This document shows, one piece after another, positions 22,501-33,592 of a DNA stretch of 64,000 bases. Source of the stretch: Sphagnum compactum (lineage: Eukaryota > Bryophyta > Sphagnopsida > Sphagnales); NCBI GenBank assembly GCA_965153455.1, contig OZ234494.1, positions 5,022,001 through 5,086,000 on the forward strand. The letters are read 5' to 3'. The notes below the pieces were generated by a model, which saw nothing but the letters and a program-made list of their open reading frames with translations, did no database searches and was not told where the DNA came from. Made by a program: the position numbers and the translations under genes. The stretch's first letter is position 1, and each line of letters begins with the position of its first letter.

Positions 22501-25500
22501 TTTTGAATGATATTTTCCATTTGGTTTGTTGGCCACCATTCATATCATAGAATGCGATTAAACTCATTGAAAAAACTATTGTTTCTTTTTTATGCTTATT
22601 ATTTACCCACCCAAATAACCAAACAACATGACAATAAAAAAAATGGAAATTATGAGGACTTGGGGTTTTTGGCCAAAACATTCCCTTTAGCTTCTACACA
22701 TTTAGCAACTTCTGCTTATCAATAAATGAACACACTTGTTGTCTGATCAACTTGTGTTTTTTGACCTCTAACCAATATTCCATTCTATATGGAACTTAGG
22801 GCAATGCTGTTCTTTATAAAGAGTTTCAATAGTTTTAAGGTGGTTGCAAAATAAGGTGAATCATTTTGCATCACACTTGAATTTCTTGTAAAATGTTATG
22901 CATTGACATACTATTAACATGCCATAAAATCATCACTATGACATAATTTTCATTGGATTAAGATCTTAAACTTGAATAAAATACATTTGTATATAAAATT
23001 ATATATATATATAAAAGAATAACAAACTTTTGAATTTGAAAAATATGGGTTAAACTTTTATTTGTGGCCTTATATAAATATATTTTTTCCTCTGGATTTT
23101 ATTTGGGATATCTTGTAGGGACCCAATATATGATATTTAAAAGCAAAATGAACATAGATGTAATTTTTTTTCTATAAAATATATTAATTTAAAAAAAGAA
23201 CTATTTAATGATTTTAAATGGACCTTATTTTTGAATGTCCATTTCATAATATTTTTTTGATGGATTTCCAACTTTTTTAAATTTATTTTATAGAATTATC
23301 TAGTTGGGTTTTTATTTATTTGAAATTTATTGGTTGATTAATCACCTTGTAGTCCCCCACTTAGGCAATCATATCACAATGAATTGTCATTTTAAACATT
23401 ACCAAATGGATTTTTGTATGGACTATTTATCTATTGAAATTAATCCACCTTACCTTGCAACCACCTTTTAGCCATTGTTTAAAACAACCTTCATGTAATG
23501 TTGTTTAGTTGTGTTAATTTGTTCACCTAACAAACTACATGTTGTTTAACAAACTTATTGAAATAATGTTAATGATTGCTATAACAAACAATTGAATTCA
23601 TGTTCATGTCTTGAAACATGGGTGCTCAAGGAATCAAACTAATCAAATGAATGAAAGGAATGTCTTGTCGCGTACATGGATTAAACAAATGAACAAGTCA
23701 TTGGCTTTCATGTCAATTTTGCACATTATAGATACATGAATCTTCCTCTCATGTTACAAAACCCACAAAAACTCATGCAATAGACCTTCAAAAACATAAA
23801 AACTCCTATTGCAAGGGTGGGAGGGACTCATTTAAGTCCAACAATTACATGCCATGCATGTCAAACTTTTGAACTTTTGGATAAATGTTTGGGGGGGGGG
23901 AAGTGAACTAGCCTAGTCCATAGTGATGTTTAAAATTTAATATGACCATTGTATTCAAAAGTATGTACAAAATGGTAAAATTCGTCAAATGCCATGTTTT
24001 TTCTCATGGGATATTTGAAGCTATTGGAATATTAAGTGGAAGCAGAAGGTCCCTTCAAGTTGATGGAAACTTGTGAATATTCAACATATTGCTCAACTTT
24101 ACAAGATGAATTGCAAATGCATACTATAAGACGAAAACAAAGTTGGTTTTGAATAAAAATTGCCAATTATTACGATTGATATATATGGATGAATTCCATT
24201 GGTATAAATTTATGTAAGATTCATTGAAGTACTATATTTACAATTTGTTTTAACTCAAAAGCCAATTAATCAAAATTTGATGTATTTGTTTTGAAAAATA
24301 GTAGGATAAAGGTTTGCAAAGAAAGGGAATTAGGTATTCACAAATTACTAGATGGTTTGTACACATGAATCCACTAATGCATTTAAAGGTTAGGATTAAT
24401 GAAAGTAAGTTTTAATATAGTAAAAACCTATCCAATGTAACTACTTGAGAATGTGTCTATTATAGGGCCAAAAAAAAATTCTCCTCCCCAATTGCTTATG
24501 CATGTATGGTGATATAACCAAAAAATAAAGGGGATCTTAAATTTGATTCCCGTATTAGGACACTTTGATTGGAAAGACACTATTTACATGTACATGGTCT
24601 CACATATGGTACTTTTGATTGTCAACAAGGCATAACATCTACCTTTTTGAACAAAATTTACATGTCAATGAATCAATCCTTCTTTGAAATGTTCACACAA
24701 AAAATTCATTAAAATTGCACTTGCATCAAAAGGCCCTTACATTAATAGATAATGTTGGCACAACACAAACAACATTTAATTGCAACGAAATCCTTGGCAT
24801 TCGATTTTCACCACATTGGACCTAGCACAACAAGGATTTGTTAAATGGAAATAACATTTGGATTAAAACATTCAATTTGCCCCATTGGGTCCATCTTTAT
24901 TTTCATCTTCATACACATCAACTTTCATTAGTAGATTGAAGTTTTCTTCAATTGACTCCTCTCAATCCCAATATGTATTGAAGATTCCCACATTTCACCT
25001 CCACATCTCTTTAAACATACTAACATTTGACTTGTTGTAATTCAATTTGATAAAGATAACCCAATTCCCCAAATTATATTCACCACCCCATTCCTTCAAT
25101 TTCCACAAATTATTCCCATTTATTGAACTCTCAACAATTCTTTACATGAAGTATGTTCATGCTAATATGCCCATAATTGATGTTCAATAAGACCATTTCT
25201 TTAATACTCATGCTAGTTTATGCACAACCTTCAAAGACAAGAACCAACATGCAAAATCCCTCAAGCCTCTTTTTATGTTCTCTCAACCATTCCATCCACA
25301 ACTTCTACTTTGCAAGCACTAAAACATAAAAATTGTCTCTTGCCAACATTGATAAACACTCAAAGTACTTTTAATTTCTCATAATCCCCCTTAGTTAGTA
25401 AACCCAAACCTCCTAATCCTATCATCATCTCCATGGCATTTCCATGTTTTATTAAATGTGTCACAAACCTTTGCACTTATAAAACAATTTGGCTTTCAAT

Positions 25501-26570
25501 TTTTTACAACATGTGAAAACACACAGTACATTTGCACATCAATTTCATACCAAAAATCATGAGAAATCGTTCGAGTTTAAGCACATTTCCATTTGTTCAA
25601 TATTGGCCTCTTATTTGGACATTGCAAGCATCATTGTTCTAGATCACATCATTACATTTAGCAAAGAAGCTTCCCAAAAATCAACGTAGATCCTTTATCT
25701 ACACGACCAAAAAACCAACAATACAAATAATGAAAACAACTTGCAAAATATCTCACCATTACTTGCTCACACTTTGTAGTTATCTAGCTTTCATTAGTTG
25801 TCATATGGAATATCATGACAACCTTTCCAATTGCTACATTCACCTTTGCCAAAAGTTGATGTTGCCATAGGTAAACCCTAATGGACTTCATCCAATTATT
25901 TTCACACCCCTCCAATATGCTTGACCTCCTTTCACACTACAATGATATGTTCCAAATCTACTTACAAGCTTTTTGCCATAAAAGCCCATGTATAAAAGTG
26001 TAGGTTGGGACTTTGAAGCATGGTGATCCATTTGGAATTTGCCCTCCAAGCCAACCAATCACAACACCACCCAAAAGGGTAGTTTAAAAGACACCCCAAT
26101 ACCAACAACCCAATAGTCACAAGCATACAAAAATTAAAGCCCATACTACTAGCCCATGGTCTCAATAATACATGCCATATACAAACTTGGAGGTAACAAA
26201 ATAGGTGCATCAAACCCCACAACACATGGGAATAATGAAAAGACAACCACTTTGATGAGGAACACAACCATGAAGTCCTACAACATAAGAGATCTTGTAC
26301 AACAATGCTATAGAACATAAACAATAGAGCTCCTCATTTATAAATGCCAAAACCACTACCAAATACAAAGAACAAAAGAGAAGAAAAGAACATATATATA
26401 TCTTTTGGGGAGCCAAAATAATGACTCATTCATTCCTAGGAATGCCACCAAGACCAAATTCATACCAACCCAACCATACCAACTCAACCTCGAGGTTTCC
26501 ATGTGAACTTAAAGATGGATCACAAAACAAGTTATAATATATAGATTTAATAAACAATGATGTAGTGTTC
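19546..26570. other. Long AT-rich gene-free stretch
   Basis: No gene or intact mobile element is recognised over 7 kb. Frames are short (under about 120 codons) with hydrophobic, low-complexity or unfamiliar sequences. C-runs occur near 21,805-21,820 and 22,020-22,030, and a G-run near 23,890. It may be old retroelement DNA too decayed to read by eye. Confidence 0.45.
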
Positions 26571-26579
26571 TTTTAAGGA

Positions 26580-26840
26580 TTTTTGTGAAGTGGTTAAAGG
26601 GGAGATAATTTATCTCCATGATATAATAATTTAGCCAAATTTGGCAATATACTAAATATAATAATGGTAGAAAAGAACCACAATCCAACTATATGCTTGG
26701 CTACCTACTCAAACTTATCAATAAAATCTGAAGATTTGGAAAAATAAAATAAAATAAAATAAAACCTCAAAAATCTGATGATTAAAAAAAAATAAAAATT
26801 TGTGCAATATGCTTTGTGTAGGTCAAAATTTTGAACCCTT
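26580..26840 (+). repeat. Dispersed palindromic repeat, copy 1
   Basis: It carries TTTAGCCAAATTTGGCAA near 26,630, then TTGGCTACCTACT near 26,698 and a TTTGTGTAGGTCAAAATTTT tail near 26,813. These blocks are in the same order as in the other copies. It is diverged, and no coding capacity is seen. Confidence 0.7.
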
Positions 26841-26949
26841 CTAGATTGACCCTTCTGTAACCGCGAACCCCAGTTTCATCCCCAATTTGAGTGTGGCCAT
26901 TGTAAAGTGAGTCAAACTGGGTACCGTTTAATGAAAACTGGGCATGAGT

Positions 26950-27190
26950 GTAGGGGTAATGCCCAAGGGCATGGATATATTACCAGAATAAGGGCCCACA
27001 CAAAGGCCGATGAATCAAAAGAACCGCTGAAGCATTTCAAAAACTTCATAGAACCACCGGGTTTTGGGAAAGAACCGACGGTTTTCTAAGCGGTTATTTG
27101 ACTTTTTCAATAAAAAAATGAGAACCATGGTGATATATATATATATAAGAACTGGGTATTTAAAGTTTTTTTTAATAACCGCTTGTAGTA
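26950..27190. repeat. TAATGCCC block and 11-bp terminal inverted repeat
   Basis: GGTAATGCCCAAGGGCATGG near 26,956 followed by ATAAGGGCCCACACAAAG repeats the word order seen at 4,024-4,140. Just downstream, AAGCGGTTATT (27,088-27,098) and AATAACCGCTT (27,174-27,184) form a perfect 11-bp inverted repeat around 75 bp containing an (AT)n run. The latter pair could be a small MITE or a stem-loop. No coding capacity is seen. Confidence 0.55.
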
Positions 27191-27335
27191 GTGGGCCTCC
27201 TATGTTAGAGGAGGCAATTTAAGGTGCCCTCCAAATACACTTAAGGAAATTTCTCCAATGGCATTACTAGGTGAACAAAACAAACCCAAAATCCTCACTA
27301 CAAAGTTTCAGTGTCCTTTTTCTTCCCTTCAGTTT

Positions 27336-27606
27336 AGTGATATAGCCAAATTGACAATCAACCACAATAAGACTTTAGCCAAATTTGGGCTATAGACCAC
27401 ATATGAAATTTAAATTTTTTTTAAAATTTTAAAGAGAGTCCTTTTATACTTTGGCTACTGCTGGAACCTGTTGTAGAAATCTGGAGATTTGATTTTAATT
27501 TTCTTTAAAAAAAATTGAAATCTATTCTAGTGATTTAATGTCATTTTTTTTCACAAAAAATTCCTTTGTATTTGTTGAAATCATATTTTGCAGTGCAGAA
27601 AAATGC
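27336..27606 (+). repeat. Dispersed palindromic repeat, copy 2
   Basis: TATAGCCAAATTGACAATCA starts it at 27,341. TTTAGCCAAATTTGGGCTA is near 27,382, TTTGGCTACTGCTGGAACC near 27,449, then GTAGAAATCTGG, and the tail CCTTTGTATTTGTTGAAATC near 27,563. All four conserved blocks are present, so it is close to full length. Confidence 0.85.
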
Positions 27607-28905
27607 AAGATTAGGCGTAAGCAAAAAAAAAGAACTTGTACACAATCATGTATTCAAACTCTCTAAAACCATAAGTAAAAACCCCAAAATTTACCAAATT
27701 CCAAAATTCCAGATTGCTAGCTAGAGGCTTATGATACCTTCCAGAAGGTAGCCAAGAATATAGAAAAGGATTATGTTTTTAAATAATAATAATAATAAAT
27801 ATTATAATCTAGGATTCTCCTTCTACAAAAAAATAAATAATTAATTAATTAATTAATGCATCAAATCTTGAAGGTTTGATTGTAATTCTCATTGCACACA
27901 TTGATAGTTGTTGTGATGGGGTTCAATAAATCAAAGACAAATTTTGAGAAAAATAATGTGATCATACCCACTTTTGTGTTTTGCGTTGAAGATCTCAATA
28001 AGTATGTTAAAACGTAAATTGTCATTGTTTACAATATGAAACATGTGTGCAGAAGCCAAGTTGATTATATCCTTAATTCCATCTCTAGGGTATGGTTTAC
28101 AAGATGAATGATACGAACTTATTGCGTTTTAAAAAAAAATTCAAATATAGATGAACATCTAAATTCTTCTACATGTTAAAAGTTTGTGACCTTGATTTTC
28201 ATGAAATAAATATTTTTAATGATTGCTTAGGATCTATTTGAGTTGGTGTGAGTCCATCATGAATGGTGGGCTTGAATGTTGGAATTCAAAGTGTAGAAGG
28301 ATGTAGTTGAGGATGCCAAATGGATGTAGATGAGGGGTAAGTATGCATGCATCTTCACATGTGTTTCTAAGGGGTGATGTGAGACCAAAAATAGCTAAAC
28401 AAAGAAAGGGAACATGGGTAAAGATAGAACTAAGGGCAGCTTATCAAAAGTGTAGCATTGGTGATGTGGAGTTCACAATTTGAAAATGTGAGCTAAACAA
28501 CTTGGCAAAGTGAACTAAGCATTTTAGCATATTTCACCCTCCACTACCTAGCCTATATTGTAAGTGGTTACTATGTACAAGGTAAGTAGGGAAGACAGTT
28601 TGGTGGCTACCAAGTAGGTCATGGAATGAATCATAGGGTATCATGGAGTCTTCCTCTATACTAGGGGCTATGGGAAAACTATGTGTAGTCACTTGGGGTT
28701 CCAACTCTATTTCCATTGGGGTGAGCAACAAACAACACCAACAACTTCTTCCTTTCTGCTTTTGTTTTGTTGTTGTTCCAATCAAACTGGGTGTGTCCCC
28801 ACTGTGTGAGTTCAAGTAGTGAGTGCAGCAGTACAGTTTCAACAAATTAGGTCAACACAACTTCTTTTTCCTTTTGTTTGGCCTTTGCATTGGTACCAAG
28901 GCAAG
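27607..28905. other. Intergenic DNA, no gene seen
   Basis: A short (AAT)n tract lies near 27,785-27,800 and (AATT)n near 27,837-27,857. A 103-codon minus-strand frame near 28,534-28,845 has no recognised family and is not called. Confidence 0.45.
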
Positions 28906-28908
28906 AAG

Positions 28909-29094
28909 GATATTGTGATTAGTTAGATTCATTATAGAGTATATAGTAGCTTAAGGGGATTTTAATAGGCCCCTAGGTAATAATAATAATAATAGGTCTA
29001 ATTTTTTTATTTTATGAGGATTTTTGAAAGATGATAATTTTGGCTTGTGTTGTTGAAACTTGAGATTAGTTATTATAGAGTTATAATAATAATA
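28909..29094 (+). repeat. Inverted-pair repeat, left arm
   Basis: This block includes TAGATTCATTATAGAGTATA, CCCCTAGGTAATAATAATAA, AGGATTTTTGAAAGATGATA and GAAACTTGAGATTAGTTATT. Its reverse complement recurs at 32,211-32,378 with small indels. It has no coding capacity, and no terminal inverted repeat is evident within the arm. Confidence 0.85.
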
Positions 29095-29129
29095 GTAGTA
29101 CTGTCATGTACAATATTCACTGCATATTT

Positions 29130-29538
29130 GTACTGCTATTGCACGAAAGATTCTATCTAGTCACAAAACACATGATGGGGGGATTTTGACAAGAAGAAGT
29201 TAGAACCCACCTTCTCTCCCTTTCTCTCTCTCTCTCTCTTTTGGGGGTGGGGGTGGGGCCATACAATGGGATTTGGTATAATGAATATGTGATGATGATT
29301 GGGTATCACTTCACTTCACTTCTTCCCATCTTGATTGGACTCTTGAGTGAGACAAAATGAGTCCCACATTGCACACAACCCTCAAAAACCCTTCCTTCCT
29401 TCCTTCCTTCCTTCCTTTGCTTTCCTTCCCCTATTTGAGTGCTAAATAATAAGTCCATAACCCCTCACTCAACCATGACAACTGGCCTACCAGCAAAAAG
29501 CTGAACAACAATGAGCATTGAGTAGGTCTATGAGTGAT

Positions 29539-29575
<37 letters not shown>

Positions 29576-30330
29576 TGTGTAAGTTAGGCCAAAAAAACAC
29601 AGATATTCTCTTTTGAGAAAGCTGGAATGATGAACATGAGAACAACCATGATCTCTCTCTGTCTCTCTTTCTCTCTCTTAGACCTTTTTTTCTGGTCTTC
29701 TGGTCTTCTGAAGAAAAGAATAGAAATGACCTCAAAAGAAACAAAAGCAATAAGATCACCAGGAATGGGCATCAAGGATCCAAAGACACCGCGACACAGC
29801 ACCCACCAGTGCACCATCCACTGGATGGATGCCCGTTATTACTCGGTTGTGGATGAACCTCAATTGAGTTAATAATTAGGTTTCACCTTGGCAACCAATT
29901 TTGTAGTAAGAAATAGGTCTCATATATAGGTAGGTAGGTAGGTAGGAAAATAGGTAACTACTAGGTAATTAATTAGTAGATGATTGTTTATACATAGGTA
30001 AGGGCTGTTTTTACTAACCTACTTACTAACAACCTGCTTGTGGGTTGTTAGTAAATAGGGTAGTTAAAAAAAAGAGCAACGGAGCTAACAACCATGGTTA
30101 ACTAGGGAACTGGAACCCAACAGAAAACTGTTTCATGACCACTTATCATCCATCCTTCACATAGGACAGAGTAAGAATGTTGGGGGGGGATTTGTACCTA
30201 ACATGAACCTCATTCAAGTTTGTTGGGTATCATTGAAAAGAATGTTTGGAGAAAGCAGGTGGAGTTCAATTATCAAAAAGTTCCTTCCTTGTGTTTGTTT
30301 GCATGCCAAAAGTCTCTAGCTTTTCTTTGT
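29130..30330. other. Microsatellite-rich intergenic DNA
   Basis: It holds CT tracts at about 29,224-29,240, 29,543-29,572 and 29,650-29,680, a (TTCC)n tract at about 29,391-29,417, and a (GGTA)n run at about 29,929-29,945. Frames crossing these tracts are artefacts of the repeats. No gene is recognised. Confidence 0.6.
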
Positions 30331-30358
30331 TTCTTAAGTTCGAGGTAATTCTAGTAAC

Positions 30359-30408
30359 TGTACATGTAGGAGCAGTGAAAATATATGTAACAGCAGTAGA
30401 GGCGCTCA
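30359..30408 (+). repeat. Dispersed ~50-bp conserved word, copy 1
   Basis: TGTACATGTAGGAGCAGT and CAGCAGTAGAGGCGCTCA lie 10 or so bases apart around AAAATATATGTA. A near-identical copy in the same orientation lies at 61,093-61,144. The 3' half, GCAGTAGAGGCGCTCA, is identical in both. Flanks match only weakly (TTCGAG upstream of each). Confidence 0.8.
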
Positions 30409-30409
30409 C

Positions 30410-31400
30410 GAAAACTCGATTAGAATCCTAGAGTGGTTGTGATTGAGGGTCGGGGATTGCCTTACGAGTGAACATCATGAGCTAAAATGTGAGCTTATAA
30501 AAAAATACTAAATAAAGCATATTAAATTTTGATATCGTACGTAGCCTAGGGTCAATCTCCACATTGACAAAAACCAATAATTATTTTTCTTCTTTCAAAA
30601 ACTTAGTTCGTTTTTTTAAAATTGAAATTTATTATATTTTCCATGAACTACTATGATATATTGTCATATGAGTAATGAAATCATTTAGAGTGTAACATAT
30701 CGTAATTATGATGATTTTCAACGTGTCAATTTCATATTTTCACAATTTCATTATATTTACTACGGTTATTCCAAATTACGATAATTTTCTTAACATTTCC
30801 AATAAGTCTTATGTTTCATGTTTTTAATGCCTACATTTGTCATAGCTTTTGGCAAAGTTCTTTTTGCTGTTTTAATTATTTACTATTCAAATTGCATTAG
30901 TTTTAAAAAATAATACAAATAAAAAAATGCATTACATCTTGATCGGAGTTTTTTTTCTTAGGATGGCAAATTTTTGCACCGTGGTACAAAAAGAAGAGGG
31001 AATTATTTGAATGTAAAATTTTTTTTAAATGCAATTTTTTTGGAAAAAATCGCAAAATTTTCAAAACCGCAAAACTGGAAAAACAAAAAAACTCTGATGG
31101 GTTTGAGGATGTACAAAAAAATGCACAATGCCCATGTTATTTACATTAAAAAATATTAACTTATATTTTTTTAAAAAATTGATCCAAATGATATCTTTCC
31201 ATAGGTTTTCCACATTGACCCATCAAATTTAATAATTGATGAAATGCAATGAAAGGCATGTAAAATTTCCAGAAAATCCCCAATAATGATCTCATAAGAA
31301 CAAAAAGATGGGAGTTTCCATTTTCTCAGGTTAAAATTCCCCGATGACATCTAACCCTTCAAAAGTTAGAATGATGAGATTAATGTGTGTTATGTGTGTG
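30410..31400. other. AT-rich intergenic DNA
   Basis: No gene, RNA or ordered repeat is recognised in this stretch. Confidence 0.45.
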
Positions 31401-31419
31401 TGTAGTTTTTCCCCAATTT

Positions 31420-31680
31420 TTTGGTGTAGCCAAACTGGTGATCATCAACAAGAAGATTAACCCAAATTGGCTATAGACCAAATACGAAAAAAGAGTATAA
31501 AAAAAAGAGAGTAAGAATTCTTTTATATTTTGGCTACCTGCTGGAAATAAATGATTATAGAAATCTGGCAAATAATAGTAATAATAATTTCTTGAAATTT
31601 GGAAAACTCAGGCCATTTATTCACAAAAACATTTCTCCATATCTGTCAAAAATCATGTTTTTCAGTTCAAAAAATTGCAC
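31420..31680 (+). repeat. Dispersed palindromic repeat, copy 3
   Basis: GTGTAGCCAAACTGGTGATC is at 31,424, then CCCAAATTGGCTATAGACC, then TTTTGGCTACCTGCTGGAA near 31,530, TAGAAATCTGG near 31,558, and an AAATCATGTTTTTCAGTTC tail near 31,650. The internal palindrome is slightly decayed. Confidence 0.8.
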
Positions 31681-33000
31681 AAATTTGATGAGATCTTCAG
31701 CAAAATCATTGAGGGTCAGAAAATGAATGATCTCCAAAGTCATGCAAAGCAAACAAAACAAAACAAAATTCGGAGCAATTCATGGGTGAAAGAAATTCAT
31801 GGGTTATTTATTGATTGGGAAATGATTTGCAATATCATGAAGAAGAAGAGATGTGTCTCCAAAGTTTTGACACTCTCAAGAGAAAGAGAGATTAAAAGTA
31901 TTTTTTTAACCTCTCAATTTTGTTCTAAATTTTGAATGACAAAAGAGAGTCAAATGTATTTGTGCCCCAATAAAAAATTAAAAATAAAAAGAGAGAGTAA
32001 AAAGTCAAGCAAAAGTAGGAATCCATATGGGATAAACAAGTGGTGCTATTAGGAACTTAACAAGGGGTGTGTCACACTCTAGCCTTGCCATTTACATTTA
32101 CTAGTGTCTTAAGGCAAAAGAAGAATTAGGGAAACTCAAATATTTCACCATGCAAAAATTATATAATCTTCACAAAAAAAATCCTCTAAAACAAACCAAA
32201 ATCCTTCAAGATATTATTATAACTCTATAATAACTAATCTCAAGTTTCAACACAAGCCAAAATATCATCTTTCAAAAATCCTCATATAAAAATAGACCTA
32301 TTATTATTATTATTACCTAGGGGCCAAAATCCCTTAAGCTAGCTACTATACTCTTAATGAATCTAAACACAATATCCCACATAGAGAACACTATAATTAG
32401 GGAGGAAACTAAACCCTTCACCTCAAAAATAAACAAATAAATTAATTAATAAATAAAATTTCTTTGAGTTTCCTCTCACCCTAAAAAGAAAAAAGCATAA
32501 AAAAAAAGAGAAAAGGGCCAGTTGAAAGTTCAACTCATATTTGACTCAAGTCATTGGCTGCTTAGAAAAAAGCTTCCAGACAAAATATGTATTCAGCACC
32601 CCCTTTTTGCCTAGGCTAATTGGTGTTATTAATAAATAATTAATAAATTATTTTTATTGTTATTATTATTAATTATAATTAATAAATAAAATAAAATTTC
32701 TTTGAGTTGCCTAGGCTAATTGGGTGATTATACAGCAAAATTTAGTATAATTAAATAGAAGTGCTATTAATGCTATTGCTAGTTCATCTAATTAAGTCAA
32801 ATTAAGTATGCCAAAAAAAGAAAAAAAGGATGGCTATGATATGCCAATTGTGGCTAAAGAGTGGTCATACATTCCATATGAAACAATGGTATGAGACTTG
32901 AAGAGGTTTATATAGGGGGATATATAAACCCTTTAGGGTGGGTTTTTGGGCTTTGCTCCAGTAGGTATTACTAGCCTCTAGGTTGTAGGGTTATTAAGCA
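31681..33000. other. AT-rich intergenic DNA
   Basis: Apart from the right arm of the inverted pair at 32,211-32,378, it holds AAT/AATT low-complexity tracts (32,430-32,460 and 32,625-32,700). No gene is recognised. Confidence 0.45.
32211..32378 (-). repeat. Inverted-pair repeat, right arm
   Basis: Read on the - strand this matches the block at 28,909-29,094. Here on the + strand it contains ATAACTCTATAATAACTAAT, CATCTTTCAAAAATCCTCAT and TTACCTAGGGGCC. The match stops at about the same point on both outer edges. Confidence 0.85.
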
Positions 33001-33021
33001 GGGATTTTTTTTAGGGGTTTT

Positions 33022-33280
33022 TGTGCTGTAGCCAAGTGGTGATATCATCCAGGAAATCATTTAGCCAAATCTGGCTACATACTAGATATGAGATATGAAA
33101 GTGGAGAAAAAACAAAATGTTTTTTATATTCTTTGGCTACCTATTGGAACTTATTGTAAAAATTTGGTTTTTTTTTTGGGGGAAATCTGGCGAATTTATT
33201 TAAGGGTTTTTTTTTTCCATGAAGAATCCTTTGTATAGGTTGAAATCATATTTTATTTTATTTGGTGAAATTTTGACAGT
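33022..33280 (+). repeat. Dispersed palindromic repeat, copy 4
   Basis: GTAGCCAAGTGGTGATATC is at 33,028. TTTAGCCAAATCTGGCTAC is near 33,060, TTTGGCTACCTATTGGAAC near 33,132, a ...AAATCTGGCGAA... block near 33,183, and the tail CCTTTGTATAGGTTGAAATC near 33,229. It is one of the best-preserved copies. Confidence 0.88.
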
Positions 33281-33335
33281 TTAAAAAGCACTGATACTAA
33301 GCTGGGTGTGTCGCAATGTTTTTTTTAGGGATTTT

Positions 33336-33592
33336 AGTTTGTAGCCAATTTAGTGGCAATCATCTTTAGGAAGATTTAGCCAAATATGGCTATTAACCAA
33401 ATATAGAGTGCAAATCTTTAATCATCCTTCTTTCTTTTGGCTACACACTTTAAGCCAAACATTGAAAATCTGGAAAATCTTTTGGTATTTCCCCCCTCCC
33501 TCCTCACTTCTAGCAATTAAAAACCCCCCAAAATCACTTCATTTTCAATTTTTAAAGTTTCATTTGGCTTTTTGGCTAAATTTCACCAATAG
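33336..33592 (+). repeat. Dispersed palindromic repeat, copy 5
   Basis: GTAGCCAATTTAGTGGCAATC is at 33,341. TTTAGCCAAATATGGCTATT is near 33,377, TTTTGGCTACACACTT near 33,437, and a CTGG-containing block follows. The tail is degenerate, with a further TTTGGCTTTTTGGCTAAATT. It lies directly after copy 4 in the same orientation. Confidence 0.78.

Noticed and set aside
25962-26324. 120-codon minus-strand Trp/Cys/Leu-rich frame
   Set aside because: It lies in AT-rich gene-free DNA and has no recognised family, and its start region overlaps another minus-strand frame in a different register. Too weak to call.
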